The notes: a model not told the origin generated them from the sequence alone. A stretch of 64,000 nucleotides of DNA from Flavobacterium poyangense (GCF_011751075.1 NZ_JAALLN010000002.1:266709-330708), one strand, 5' to 3'; counted from the stretch's first letter, positions 1 to 9,260 are shown. Translations and numbers: made by a program.

Positions 1-4
1 TATA

Positions 5-631
5 ATGAAAACACTTTTAGCCCTGGAAAATTGGAACAGAAAAGAGCATTTCGCTCATTTCAAACAAATGGAAGAGCCTTTTTTTGGTGCCACCGTAGAG
101 ATTGACTGTACCAAAGCCTATCAAACTGCCAAAAGTCTCAATGCTTCTTTTTTTATTTATTACCTGCATAAAACCTTGGTAGCCGTAAATGCAATCGAGA
201 ATTTCAGATATCGAATTTCAGAAGATAAAATCTACATCTACGATCAAATTGATGCTTCGGCAACAATTGGTCGTGAAGATGGTACTTTCGGATTTTCTTT
301 AATGGAATACAATCCCGATTTCAGAATTTTTGAACAAAATGCTTTAGCAGAAGTCAAACGAATCCAGAACACAACCGGGCTTTTTACACGTGAATTCAAA
401 GACGATAATATACATTTTTCGGCAATCCCGTGGTTAAATTTTACCTCGCTGACTCACGCCCGCAGTTTTACCTATCCGGACAGTTGCCCTAAAGTTTCCT
501 TTGGAAAAATGATGACCGCAGAAAACGGTAAAAGAACCATTTCGATGGCAGTATACGTGCATCATGGTTTAATGGATGGTTTACATCTAAGTCAGTTTGT
601 CGATTATTTTCAGGAGTTAATGAATTCCTAA
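5..631 (+). CDS. Chloramphenicol acetyltransferase-family protein (CatA-like)
   Basis: This 208-residue protein has the length and layout of the trimeric chloramphenicol acetyltransferase family, which transfers acetyl from acetyl-CoA to a hydroxyl acceptor. Near the C-terminus it carries the diagnostic HHxxxDG motif (H186, H187, D191, G192); the second His is the expected general base. An internal SFFIYYLHKT stretch and the FRYRI segment also fit the family. Many Bacteroidota chromosomes carry CAT-like genes that are not proven resistance genes, so the acceptor is unknown. The start is 5 bases from the window edge, so its promoter is not visible. Confidence 0.85.
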   Translation: MKTLLALENWNRKEHFAHFKQMEEPFFGATVEIDCTKAYQTAKSLNASFFIYYLHKTLVAVNAIENFRYRISEDKIYIYDQIDASATIGREDGTFGFSLMEYNPDFRIFEQNALAEVKRIQNTTGLFTREFKDDNIHFSAIPWLNFTSLTHARSFTYPDSCPKVSFGKMMTAENGKRTISMAVYVHHGLMDGLHLSQFVDYFQELMNS

Positions 632-676
632 ACCCGTTTTAATCCGTGATTCTGAATTGATTTTATTCTAAAAAAT

Positions 677-2029
677 ATGAAAAAAATAGCACTGCTTTTA
701 GCCGTAATGTACAATTCTATACTGTTAAGTCAGACGGTATTGGCTTCTTATCCGTTAGAATTAAAAAAGATTAGGGAAGACGATCAGATTTTAAACTTCG
801 AAAACTCCGTGACACACGAAGTATTTGTCTTTGTGGCCTCTCAGGGAATTTTTAAGATTTTAAAGTACAATAGTGCCCTATTCCTACGAGATCAATTTAC
901 CGGCGCGATGACGCAATATCAAGACAGATTGTTGATGGGATACAGTTTAGCCGAAGACGGAAATCCAAGTTTGTATTGGTACTCAGAAGAGTTGAAAGAT
1001 ATTATAATCGTCAAATATTATTTTGAAGATAAAACGGTCAAGGCTCTGAAATTTAACTACCCTGCATCTATGCAGCCTATTGTTACGCAATATCAAAAAA
1101 ACAATGCTTTTAATTTACTGACGCAACATAAAACAGAACCAAAACTAATTCTTTACGTCTTCAGGAATGGAACCGTGGAAGAAAAGGTGCTTGATTTTTC
1201 TCCCTTTAGCTTCACAGACAGAAAAACACAATCCAGAACATTCAATCAGATTCTTGCTCAAAACCCAATTGAAAAGATGGAACCCGGTGAGTACAATCCT
1301 TTGTTTAAAACTATCAGTAAAACCAAAATGTATTTGCTAACCGATCGTATACTACTGACCTTAGACCAGAATGCTAAAAAGACACAATTGTTTGACATTA
1401 ATCTGAATACTCTTGATATAACAGAAAAAAATTTCCTGCAACCAATTGCCCAAAAGCCGTCCAGATCTTCCAATTCGTATTATCACGAGAACAGATTGTT
1501 TCAGATCAACACAAACGTAGATGAATTTTTGTTTGATATAAAAGATCTTGATTCACAAGAGGCACTAAAAAGTATTGCCGTTTCAAAAAATGACACCATC
1601 CGTTTTAAAAATTCCCCTTTATTAATCCAAAGAGACCATTATAGTCCAAAAGAATTAAAAAATACGGCTAAATTTCTCCAACATCTTTCTGATTTAGATA
1701 TTGGATTATCGGTCTTTAAAAATAAAAAGAATCTGTTTATTACTTTTGGAGGCATCAGTAAACCAACTTATCAAAGTTTTGATGGTGTTTTTTATCCGGA
1801 TCTTCAAACCAAAACTGTATTCTTTGAAAGTATCTGGGACAAAAAACTCGGACTTACCACAGAACAACAGCAACCTCTTGCTGCCGATAAAATTAATTTA
1901 TATTTAGAAAGACATGATGAAGTAGCATTTCAAAGTGTAATGAAGTTTAAAGACTATAGCATTCTGGGCTATTTAGATACCGATACTAAAGAATACAAGA
2001 TGCTTAAATTTACGGATGGCTATAATTAA
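677..2029 (+). CDS. Hypothetical secreted protein
   Basis: A 450-residue protein I do not recognise. It begins with a lysine pair followed by a hydrophobic stretch ending near LLSQTVLA, which reads as a Sec signal peptide, so export to the periplasm or outer membrane is likely. The rest is rich in Lys, Asp, Phe and Tyr, with repeated short beta-type segments (for example KILKYNSALFL and LLMGYSLAEDG) that could suggest a beta-propeller-like fold, but no motif is clear. It follows the CAT gene by 45 bases on the same strand with no visible terminator, so co-transcription is possible. Confidence 0.6.
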   Translation: MKKIALLLAVMYNSILLSQTVLASYPLELKKIREDDQILNFENSVTHEVFVFVASQGIFKILKYNSALFLRDQFTGAMTQYQDRLLMGYSLAEDGNPSLYWYSEELKDIIIVKYYFEDKTVKALKFNYPASMQPIVTQYQKNNAFNLLTQHKTEPKLILYVFRNGTVEEKVLDFSPFSFTDRKTQSRTFNQILAQNPIEKMEPGEYNPLFKTISKTKMYLLTDRILLTLDQNAKKTQLFDINLNTLDITEKNFLQPIAQKPSRSSNSYYHENRLFQINTNVDEFLFDIKDLDSQEALKSIAVSKNDTIRFKNSPLLIQRDHYSPKELKNTAKFLQHLSDLDIGLSVFKNKKNLFITFGGISKPTYQSFDGVFYPDLQTKTVFFESIWDKKLGLTTEQQQPLAADKINLYLERHDEVAFQSVMKFKDYSILGYLDTDTKEYKMLKFTDGYN

Positions 2030-2452
2030 TTCAAGTGTGAGACGTGAGTTGTGAGATGCTGAATATGGTACTTTTTGCTTGTCATAAGAAAAAAACTTAC
2101 CAGCGCAATACTACAAGTAGAATAATCAATTAAACCGAATTTTTTACTTTCCGGACTATTCTACTCATTAAGAATTGACTGCCGTAAACAAAACTGCCCA
2201 CTTTCCGAACTTACATTTTACATTTCACATCTGGTAACTTGAACTGATTTTCGCAGAAATGAAAACAATTTGTAAAGTTTTTCCACTGTTATTTATTTCT
2301 CAAAACCAGCGCTCTACTTCCAAAAATAGCATCATTTAAATCCAAATAAGTTGATTTCATTGTATTTAGTCTGAATCTGAATTAATTCTTACAAGAGATA
2401 ATCAGGTTCTTAATTGCCTAAAATTATCTAACTTTACAAAAAAATCAAGATT
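2030..2452. other. Intergenic region with degenerate repeat arms and a possible ferritin promoter
   Basis: No gene is seen. Just after the upstream stop is a GTGAGA-type tract (about 2034-2065), and a roughly complementary TTTACATTTCACATC tract lies at about 2215-2232. The same word family occurs at 17166-17322. Just before the ferritin gene, 2429-2436 reads TAACTTTA, close to the Bacteroidota -7 consensus TAnnTTTG, but no well-spaced -33 box is visible. Confidence 0.4.
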
Positions 2453-2971
2453 ATGTTATCAAAAAATATAGAAGCAGCACTGAACAAGCAAATCAGAATT
2501 GAAGCCGAATCTTCACAAACTTACCTTTCAATGGCTTGTTGGGCAGAGGTACACGGATTAGAAGGAATTGCTCAATTTATGTACGCACAATCAGATGAAG
2601 AACGCGCACACATGCTTAAATTAGTAAAGTATGTAAACGAACGTGGCGGACATTCACAAATTACAGATCTTAAAGAGCCTAAAACAAGTTATTCTACTTT
2701 TAAGGAAATGTTTGAGACTCTTTACAACCATGAAATTTTTGTATCAGAATCTATCAACGAATTGGTACATATTACTTTTGCAGAAAAAGATTATGCAACA
2801 CATAATTTCTTACAATGGTACGTATCTGAACAAATCGAAGAAGAGGCTACTGCCAAATCTATTCTGGATAAAATTAATTTAATTGGCGACGACAAAGGTG
2901 GTCTTTACTTGTTTGATCGTGACATTCAGCAATTAACGGTTACGAGCTCAATCGCTATTAACCCAAAATAA
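2453..2971 (+). CDS. ftnA: Ferritin (bacterial non-heme, FtnA-type)
   Basis: A 172-residue ferritin that would oxidise Fe(II) and store iron as a mineral inside a 24-subunit cytosolic shell. The ferroxidase ligands are in the expected places: E17 in IEAESSQTY, Y24, E50 and H53 in EERAHM, E94, and the Gln/Glu-rich helix QWYVSEQIEEEA near 121-131. The length matches prokaryotic FtnA. It stands alone, followed by a different small gene. Regulation cannot be read beyond a TAACTTTA box upstream. Confidence 0.93.
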   Translation: MLSKNIEAALNKQIRIEAESSQTYLSMACWAEVHGLEGIAQFMYAQSDEERAHMLKLVKYVNERGGHSQITDLKEPKTSYSTFKEMFETLYNHEIFVSESINELVHITFAEKDYATHNFLQWYVSEQIEEEATAKSILDKINLIGDDKGGLYLFDRDIQQLTVTSSIAINPK

Positions 2972-3040
2972 AAAAGTTAAAGTTTATTTAGAATATATAA
3001 AAATAACTTTTATTCGTTTATATTTGCCTCGGTTTTATAA

Positions 3041-3238
3041 TTGAGAGGCACCGTGAGCAAGAAAGAGAAGGTTAAAGACAAAAAAAAGGATAAAAAGAAG
3101 AAGAAAAAACTTGAAATCCTTGACAAGATTAAAAAACTCGAAAACTGCAAATCCAGCTGTTGCGAGAAATTTAAAAAGAGTGAAAAGAAACGTTGCTCTC
3201 GTTGTCCTATGTTTGACTTAATCAAAAAGACGGCTTAA
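3041..3238 (+). CDS. Small lysine- and cysteine-rich protein
   Basis: A 65-residue ORF with a non-ATG start: TTG at 3041, with an in-frame GTG at 3053 as the alternative. The N-terminal half is almost pure Lys/Glu/Asp (a KKDKKKKKK run). The C-terminal half has CKSSCCEKF and CSRCPMF, a paired-cysteine pattern suggesting one zinc site. A strong terminator immediately follows, which supports a real transcript. I do not know a function. The polylysine tail could bind nucleic acid, but that is inference only. Confidence 0.55.
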   Translation: MRGTVSKKEKVKDKKKDKKKKKKLEILDKIKKLENCKSSCCEKFKKSEKKRCSRCPMFDLIKKTA

Positions 3239-3250
3239 AATATATAGAAA

Positions 3251-3278
3251 AACCCATCAGCAATCTGATGGGTTTTTT
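3251..3278 (+). terminator. Rho-independent terminator
   Basis: A perfect 10-bp stem (AACCCATCAG / CTGATGGGTT) with a four-base loop and a T-run, just after the small Lys/Cys-rich gene. Confidence 0.85.
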
Positions 3279-3553
3279 AGTTCAAATAAAAGTCAGCAAA
3301 TGATTTTTAGGATCAATTGCAGATTACGCAAAAAGTGTTTATGCTCCTGTTGATTCGATATTTGCTCGCAAAGGCTAAGAGTTTTTTGCACGCAGATCAG
3401 GCAGATTTAGCAGATATTTTTAGTTTGCTATTTCGATAAAAACAATCTGTTACCCGAGCGATAGCGAACAAGCGAAGCAAATCTCCGTGAAAAAATTTCG
3501 CTTCGAACATAGGAGCCGCCAAAACGCTAAGCAAATAAATACCAAATGTTCCC

Positions 3554-3605
3554 CTGAGCGAAGTCGAAGGGCTTTACACCCTAAAATGGCTTCGACTTCA
3601 CTCAG
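3554..3605. repeat. Palindromic intergenic repeat
   Basis: Two 16-base arms, CTGAGCGAAGTCGAAG (3554-3569) and its reverse complement with one mismatch (3590-3605), are separated by 20 bases. They lie in a 470-bp gene-free gap (3239-3709). The same gap holds a CGCAGATnnnGCAGATTTAGCAGAT arm near 3391-3416, related to the repeat at 14209-14275. It reads as a REP-like dispersed element rather than a gene; there is no T-run, so a terminator role is less likely. Confidence 0.6.
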
Positions 3606-3709
3606 ACTGACAATTGGAAACTTCTGAATTACTACAGCACCTCATCAATTTAACTTTTTTTAAATTATCTTTAGCTTTAAAAGCCTAATAACGACGCCAC
3701 AATTTAATC

Positions 3710-4402
3710 ATGAAAGATCACATTACTATTCCCAAATCCAGTCTTGATTTTTTGAACGAACTCAAAGCAAACAATAACAAACCTTGGTTTGAAACACATA
3801 AGACAACCTATCTCAAAGAATTAAATCATATCGAAAACTTTGCAGGCGCTTTGCTGCAAGAGCTCTCCAAAACCGATGTTTTAGAAACGGCTTCGGGGAA
3901 AAAAAGTGTATACCGAATTTACCGAGATATTCGTTTTTCTAAAGACAAAACTCCTTTCAAAGGTTTTTGGGGCGGTAGTTTTACCAGAGCAACAAGTGAA
4001 AGACGTGGTGGTTATTATTTTCATCTCGAACAAGGAAACAGTTTTCTCGCAGGTGGTTTTTGGGGTCCAAATGCTGCAGATTTAAAACGAGTAAGAAGCG
4101 AATTTGCTCACGATCCTGAACCTTTTAGAAAAATACTGCAATCCCAATCTTTTATCAGCACATTCGGAACTTTACAAGGCGAACAGCTAAAAACAGCACC
4201 AAAAGGATTTGACAGCACTCATGAATCTATCGACTTACTTCGCTACAAACAGTTTTTACTTATTAAGCGATTTACAGATCAGGAAGTACTGAGTCCTCTC
4301 TTTTTAGAGCAGGCATTAGACACCTTCAAGAACATGAGACCCTTTTTTGATTATATGAGTGAAGTACTTACGACCGATATAAACGGTACTTCTATTTTAT
4401 AA
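3710..4402 (+). CDS. DUF2461 family protein
   Basis: A 230-residue member of DUF2461 (TIGR02453), recognised from NKPWFETHK near the N-terminus, the YRIYRDIRFSKDKTPFK core and GGYYFHLE followed by GGFWGP. The biochemical role of the family is not known; these proteins are cytosolic and widespread in Bacteroidota. The gene is monocistronic and ends against a convergent terminator shared with ssb. A TAGCTTTA sequence about 35 bases upstream may be its -7 box. Confidence 0.88.
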   Translation: MKDHITIPKSSLDFLNELKANNNKPWFETHKTTYLKELNHIENFAGALLQELSKTDVLETASGKKSVYRIYRDIRFSKDKTPFKGFWGGSFTRATSERRGGYYFHLEQGNSFLAGGFWGPNAADLKRVRSEFAHDPEPFRKILQSQSFISTFGTLQGEQLKTAPKGFDSTHESIDLLRYKQFLLIKRFTDQEVLSPLFLEQALDTFKNMRPFFDYMSEVLTTDINGTSIL

Positions 4403-4417
4403 AATTCAAAACTGACA

Positions 4418-4449
4418 AACCCGACAGGTTTTTAAAAACCTGTCGGGTT
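4418..4449. terminator. Bidirectional terminator between DUF2461 gene and ssb
   Basis: A perfect 16-bp palindrome (AACCCGACAGGTTTTT and its complement) lies between convergent genes and can form a terminator stem for either strand. Confidence 0.85.
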
Positions 4450-4469
4450 ATATTAAACTGAAGTAAACC

Positions 4470-4793
4470 TTACTTCTTCAAAAACAAAATCTCGTTGACC
4501 ACTACTTCGGTGACATATTTCTTTTCACCGTTTTTATCATCATAACTTCTGTGAGTGAGCTTCCCTTCAACGGCAACTTCTTTTCCTTTTACGACATATT
4601 TTTCAATAAGTTCTGCTGTTTTTCCCCAAGCCGTAATGCGATGCCACTCTGTTTGTTCTACTTTTTCTCCCTTATCATTAGTGTAGTTTTCATTTGTCGC
4701 AATGTTTAGATGGGCTAACTTTTTTCCGTTTTCTAGTGTTTTAATTTCCGGATCGTTTCCTACGTTCCCAATTAACTGTACTCTGTTTCTCAT
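4470..4793 (-). CDS. ssb: Short single-stranded DNA-binding protein
   Basis: A 107-residue protein made of just the SSB OB fold: RNRVQLIGNVGNDPEIK at the start, EWHRITAWGKTAELIEKYVVKGKEVAVEGKL in the middle, and ending at the last beta strand (VVNEILFLKK). It binds ssDNA. Standard SSB has a flexible tail ending in acidic DDDLPF that recruits repair and replication partners; this one has none, so it is probably a secondary SSB rather than the replicative one. It is alone on the minus strand and ends at a shared terminator. Confidence 0.92.
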   Translation of the reverse strand: MRNRVQLIGNVGNDPEIKTLENGKKLAHLNIATNENYTNDKGEKVEQTEWHRITAWGKTAELIEKYVVKGKEVAVEGKLTHRSYDDKNGEKKYVTEVVVNEILFLKK

Positions 4794-4921
4794 GGCGTAT
4801 AGTATTTAAATGTTAGTGTAAATGAATTCGTCTATCAAACTCAACAGGGCAAAGATGCGACTGTACTCAAAAGTTATTCGGTTGAAAATCATTTACTTTC
4901 GGTTGTAAATATTTGTAAGCG

Positions 4922-4951
4922 TTTGCAAATGGAAATATTTTCGTATATTTG
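4922..4951 (+). promoter_or_regulatory. Predicted Bacteroidota sigma-A promoter
   Basis: TTTG at 4922-4925 and TATATTTG at 4944-4951 are separated by 18 bases, matching the Flavobacterium consensus (-33 TTTG / -7 TAnnTTTG). The -7 box ends 16 bases before the ATG of the GNAT-nitrilase gene, giving a short leader. Confidence 0.7.
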
Positions 4952-4967
4952 AGAAAAGCCTTACGAT

Positions 4968-6497
4968 ATGCAAACACAAATCAACAAAGTTGAATTGCGA
5001 AATTTGGAATTTGACGACTACAAACAATTGAAAAATTCAATGGTAGAATCATATCCGGAGATGGCCAATTCGTATTGGAGATCTGCTGATATTGAAAGAC
5101 TACTTTCTATATTCCCAGAAGGTCAATTAGTTATTCTCGCCGATGGTGTCGTTGTAGGATCAGCCTTGTCCTTAATCGTTGATGAGAAACTGGTTGATAA
5201 AAGACATAACTACAACCAGGTTCATGGCAATTATACTTTCTCTACTCATAATCCAAATGGAGAAATCTTGTATGGTATAGATGTTTTCATCCATCCGCAA
5301 TATCGTGGTCTGCGTTTGGGCCGTCGTTTGTACGATGCCCGTAAGGAGCTTTGTGAACAACTGAATTTAAAAGCTATTGTTTTTGCAGGAAGGATTCCGC
5401 ATTATGCGCAACATGCCAAAAAACTCACTCCAAAAAACTATATCGATAAGGTAAAACACAAAGAATTACACGATCCGGTGTTATCCTTTCAGCTCAGTAA
5501 TGATTTTCATGTTTTGCGCATCATCAAAAACTATTTAGAAGGCGACGAAGAATCCAAAGAATTTGCGGTGCTTTTAGAGTGGAACAATGTTTATTACGAC
5601 GAAAGTCCAAAACTTATTAATCTCGAAAAAAGTGTTATTCGTTTGGGATTAATTCAATGGCAAATGCGTCAACTCAACAATGTGGAAGCTTTGTTTGAGC
5701 AGGCCGAATTTTTTATTGATGTGGTCTCCGGTTACGGAAGTGATTTTGCTTTATTCCCGGAACTTTTTATTGCGCCTTTAATGGCCGATTACAATCATTT
5801 ATCAGAAGCAGAGGCGATTCGTGAGCTTGCCCGTTACTCTGATCCGATCAGAAAACGTTTTCAGGAATTTGCTATCTCCTACAACATCAATATCATTACC
5901 GGTAGCATGCCGTATTTAGATAATGGTAATTTGTACAATGTTGGCTTTTTATGCAAACGAGACGGATCATCAGAAATATATACCAAGATTCACGTTACTC
6001 CAAACGAAGTACAGCATTGGGGGATGAAAGGCGGATCTCAATTTAAAACCTTTGATACCGACTGTGGCAAAATTGGAATCCTGATTTGCTATGATGTAGA
6101 GTTCCCGGAACTTTCAAGAATTATGGCAAACGAAGGAATGAATATTTTATTTGTTCCCTTTCTGACAGATACTCAAAATGCTTACACCCGTGTAAAACAC
6201 TGTTCACAAGCCCGGGCAATAGAAAATGAATGTTATGTAGCCATTGCAGGCTGTGTAGGCAATCTGCCAAAAGTAAACAATATGGATATTCAATATGCCC
6301 AAGCTTCAGTATTTACTCCCTCAGATTTTGCTTTTCCAAGTAATGGCATAAAAGCAGAAGCGACCCCAAATACAGAAATGACTTTAATTGTAGATGTTGA
6401 TTTGAATTTACTAAAAGAACTCCATGAGCACGGAAGCGTACGAATCTTAAAAGACAGGAGAAATGATTTATATGAAATTAAAAAGTTAGATCCATGA
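4968..6497 (+). CDS. GNAT acetyltransferase-carbon-nitrogen hydrolase fusion
   Basis: A 509-residue two-domain protein. Residues 1-205 are a GNAT acetyltransferase with the acetyl-CoA loop RGLRLGRRLY at 113-122. Residues 222-505 are a nitrilase-superfamily amidase with the Glu-Lys-Cys triad: E265 in FPELF, K340 in YTKIHVTPNE and C374 in ILICYDVEFPE. The same fusion is common in bacteria, but its substrate is not established. It would hydrolyse a C-N (amide) bond, and possibly acetylate an amine. It overlaps the next gene by 4 bases (ATGA), indicating translational coupling. Confidence 0.92.
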   Translation: MQTQINKVELRNLEFDDYKQLKNSMVESYPEMANSYWRSADIERLLSIFPEGQLVILADGVVVGSALSLIVDEKLVDKRHNYNQVHGNYTFSTHNPNGEILYGIDVFIHPQYRGLRLGRRLYDARKELCEQLNLKAIVFAGRIPHYAQHAKKLTPKNYIDKVKHKELHDPVLSFQLSNDFHVLRIIKNYLEGDEESKEFAVLLEWNNVYYDESPKLINLEKSVIRLGLIQWQMRQLNNVEALFEQAEFFIDVVSGYGSDFALFPELFIAPLMADYNHLSEAEAIRELARYSDPIRKRFQEFAISYNINIITGSMPYLDNGNLYNVGFLCKRDGSSEIYTKIHVTPNEVQHWGMKGGSQFKTFDTDCGKIGILICYDVEFPELSRIMANEGMNILFVPFLTDTQNAYTRVKHCSQARAIENECYVAIAGCVGNLPKVNNMDIQYAQASVFTPSDFAFPSNGIKAEATPNTEMTLIVDVDLNLLKELHEHGSVRILKDRRNDLYEIKKLDP

Positions 6498-6841
6498 AGA
6501 CATGCCTCGAATGTTCCGAAAAAATTGTAGGTCGTGAAGACAAGAAATTCTGCTCAGACAGCTGTCGAAATGCATACAACAATAAAATCAATAAAGACAG
6601 TACTAATTTCATGCGAAATGTAAATAATAAACTGCGCAAAAATTACCGTATTTTGTCTGAACTGAATACCGAAGGAAAATCAAAAGCAAGAAAAGAGAAA
6701 ATGTTGAACAAAGGCTTTGATTTTGATTTTTTTACTAATATTTTGCAGACCAAAACGGGAAACACTTATTATTTTCTATACGACCAAGGTTATCGCCCTC
6801 TAGACAATGATTATTATATGCTCGTGAAAAAAGAAATTTAG
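6494..6841 (+). CDS. Small zinc-finger protein, coupled to GNAT-nitrilase
   Basis: A 115-residue protein with one N-terminal zinc knuckle: C4-x2-C7 and C20-x3-C24 (CLEC...FCSDSCRNAYNNK), resembling the short DUF2116-type treble-clef family. The remainder is basic and then hydrophobic or aromatic (FFTNILQTKTGNTYYFLYDQGY). The start ATG overlaps the upstream stop, so it is translated with the fusion hydrolase. Function unknown; a nucleic-acid or ribosome-associated role is only a guess from the zinc finger. Confidence 0.75.
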   Translation: MKTCLECSEKIVGREDKKFCSDSCRNAYNNKINKDSTNFMRNVNNKLRKNYRILSELNTEGKSKARKEKMLNKGFDFDFFTNILQTKTGNTYYFLYDQGYRPLDNDYYMLVKKEI

Positions 6842-6851
6842 TATATTCAAC

Positions 6852-9248
6852 ATGAAAAAAAATCCTACTTCAATACTAGCCTTTCTATGCGTCATAGCCA
6901 TTCTGGCCGTTATATACGCCACAATGATGCCCCAATGGATTTCTAAAAACGAAGAAGCTCTTGCAGAATTCTCAACCGAACGCGCACTAAATCAAGTCAA
7001 AATCATAGCCCAAAAACCCCATTATGTAGGCTCGACAAATCATGAATTAGTTGCCAATTATCTTAAACTTGAGCTTAATCGAATTGGTTTGGAAACAACA
7101 ATTCAGGAAGGATTCACACTTAATGACAGAGGTCTTCTGGTAAAATCTAAGAATATTCTTGCCCGGATAAAAGGAACAGACAATTCAAAAGCACTTTTAT
7201 TGCTTTCTCATTATGACAGCGCACCACATTCCTTCTCTAAAGGAGCAAGTGATGACGCTTCGGGTGTTGCCACCATTCTTGAAGGTGTACGTGCATTCTT
7301 ATATGCAAAAAAACCACATAAAAACGATATTATCATTCTCTTTTCTGATGCCGAAGAATTAGGTTTAAATGGTGCCGCCCTTTTTGTAAATCAACATCCT
7401 TGGGCAAAAGAAGTGGGCTTAGTTTTAAATTTTGAAGCCAGAGGCTCTTCGGGTCCAAGTTATATGTTAATGGAAACCAATAAAGGGAATGAAGCATTGG
7501 TAAAAGAATTTGCAAATGCAAAAACAAAATTTCCGGTCTCCAATTCACTCATGTACAGCATTTACAAAATGCTTCCAAACGACACCGATTTAACTGTTTT
7601 CAGAGAACAGGGAAACATTCAGGGACTTAACTTTGCCTTTATTGACGGTCATTTTAACTACCACACCCAACAAGATGACGTTCAGCATCTAAACAAAAAC
7701 ACACTGGCACATCAGGGAACCTATTTAATGCCATTGTTAGACCATTTTTCTAATATAAATCTCAATGCAACAACTGCAACAGAGGATAATGTTTATTTTA
7801 CCGTTCCCTTTGGCTTTTTTATCAGCTATCCATTTTCATGGGTCGCTCCAATGACTTTCATTGCCTTAGGATTATTAGTTCTCTTTATTTTTATTGGAAA
7901 AGCAAAACGTGTAATCACCTTCAGAGAAATATTCAGAGGATTTGTTCCGCTATTAGGCTCTATCATAATTTCGGGATTGGTTACTTTTTTAGGGTGGAAA
8001 ATTCTTTTACAGATTTACCCGCAATACAATGACCTACTAAATGGATTTACTTATAACGGACATGCTTACATCGGAGCTTTTGTAACACTAAGTATTGCTA
8101 TTTGTTTTGCTTTTTATCATCATTTTTCCGAATCAAAAATCACAATGAACCATTTTGTGGCACCGCTGTTACTATGGATAATCATCAATGCTTTTCTAGC
8201 CAATAGTCTCACAGGAGCCGGTTTTCTAATTATTCCGGTTTACTTTGGAATCCTTTTATTTGGAATTTTTGTAATTACTCAACATTATAGTTTAGGCTTA
8301 AACTTATTATTCAGTATCCCTGCATTGGCTATTATTGCTCCTTTTATTGTAATGTTCCCCGTTGGTTTGGGATTGAAAATACTTTATGGAAGCGCTATTC
8401 TCACTGTATTACTTTTCGGGCTATTACTCCCGCTATTTGGTGCGTTTTTCAAAAAAGGAGTTTGGACCATATTACTTTTCATCGTGTCAATCAGCTTTTT
8501 TGTATACGCCGGTATCAATTCAGGTTACGAAAACGGAAAAGCAAAATCAAACAGTTTGCTGTATGTTTATAATGCGAACACAAACTCAGCACTGTGGACC
8601 ACTTATGACACGAACTTAGACGATTGGACTAAAACGTATCTGGGACAAACCAACCATAAAGCTGTGGGTTTAAACACACTGCCAATTACCAGTAAATACA
8701 GCACAGGTTTTACCTACAGTGCAATTGCTCCTGTTGTAGCTGTTCCGAAACCAACTATCGCATTCCTAAAAGACAGTGTAGTTGGAAACAACCGATATTT
8801 AAAAATAAAAATTACACCCAACAGGAAAGTAAATCGATACGATATTTATGCCAACACCAGAATGACGTTTTACAACTTTAAAGCAAATGGTGTTTCGACT
8901 TCCGGACAAAAAGGAAACCGTTTAGAACGTTATGACAGTAAGGTATTGTGTTATTATGTTGTAGGTAACGAACCTCTTGTTTTAGAATTCAACATCAACA
9001 AATCATCTGTTTTTGATATGGATTTGATTGAAAGCTCATTTGATTTAATGACCAATCCGTTGTTTACAATTAAACAAAGAAGTGACTGGATGATGCCTAC
9101 CCCTTTTGTTCTGAATGATGCCGTTTTAGTACAACAAAAGATAAAAAGATACACAGCTCCCGTAAATGTTCCTGTTGCCCCAATTCCGGCAAAAGACAGT
9201 ACACTTGTTTCAAAAGACAGTTTAAAATCAGTTGTTCAACCAAAATAA
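6852..9248 (+). CDS. Membrane-anchored M28 family metallopeptidase
   Basis: A 798-residue protein. An N-terminal membrane segment (ILAFLCVIAILAVIYATM) is followed by an M28 aminopeptidase domain with the two-zinc ligands: H120 and D122 in SHYDS, D134 in SDDASG, E168/E169 in DAEELG, and a late His in YHTQQDD. About eight hydrophobic helices then occupy roughly residues 320-550, before a C-terminal extracytoplasmic domain. This layout matches eukaryote-like membrane M28 peptidases of Bacteroidota, which trim peptides outside the cytoplasm. It lies 10 bases after the zinc-finger gene and 12 before the SRPBCC gene, so one operon is likely. Confidence 0.9.
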   Translation: MKKNPTSILAFLCVIAILAVIYATMMPQWISKNEEALAEFSTERALNQVKIIAQKPHYVGSTNHELVANYLKLELNRIGLETTIQEGFTLNDRGLLVKSKNILARIKGTDNSKALLLLSHYDSAPHSFSKGASDDASGVATILEGVRAFLYAKKPHKNDIIILFSDAEELGLNGAALFVNQHPWAKEVGLVLNFEARGSSGPSYMLMETNKGNEALVKEFANAKTKFPVSNSLMYSIYKMLPNDTDLTVFREQGNIQGLNFAFIDGHFNYHTQQDDVQHLNKNTLAHQGTYLMPLLDHFSNINLNATTATEDNVYFTVPFGFFISYPFSWVAPMTFIALGLLVLFIFIGKAKRVITFREIFRGFVPLLGSIIISGLVTFLGWKILLQIYPQYNDLLNGFTYNGHAYIGAFVTLSIAICFAFYHHFSESKITMNHFVAPLLLWIIINAFLANSLTGAGFLIIPVYFGILLFGIFVITQHYSLGLNLLFSIPALAIIAPFIVMFPVGLGLKILYGSAILTVLLFGLLLPLFGAFFKKGVWTILLFIVSISFFVYAGINSGYENGKAKSNSLLYVYNANTNSALWTTYDTNLDDWTKTYLGQTNHKAVGLNTLPITSKYSTGFTYSAIAPVVAVPKPTIAFLKDSVVGNNRYLKIKITPNRKVNRYDIYANTRMTFYNFKANGVSTSGQKGNRLERYDSKVLCYYVVGNEPLVLEFNINKSSVFDMDLIESSFDLMTNPLFTIKQRSDWMMPTPFVLNDAVLVQQKIKRYTAPVNVPVAPIPAKDSTLVSKDSLKSVVQPK

Positions 9249-9260
9249 ACAGAAAGTTTT

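Noticed and set aside
5..631. CAT-like gene considered as an acquired resistance gene
   Set aside because: It sits in core-like DNA with no mobile element next to it; chromosomal CAT-like proteins of unknown acceptor are common.
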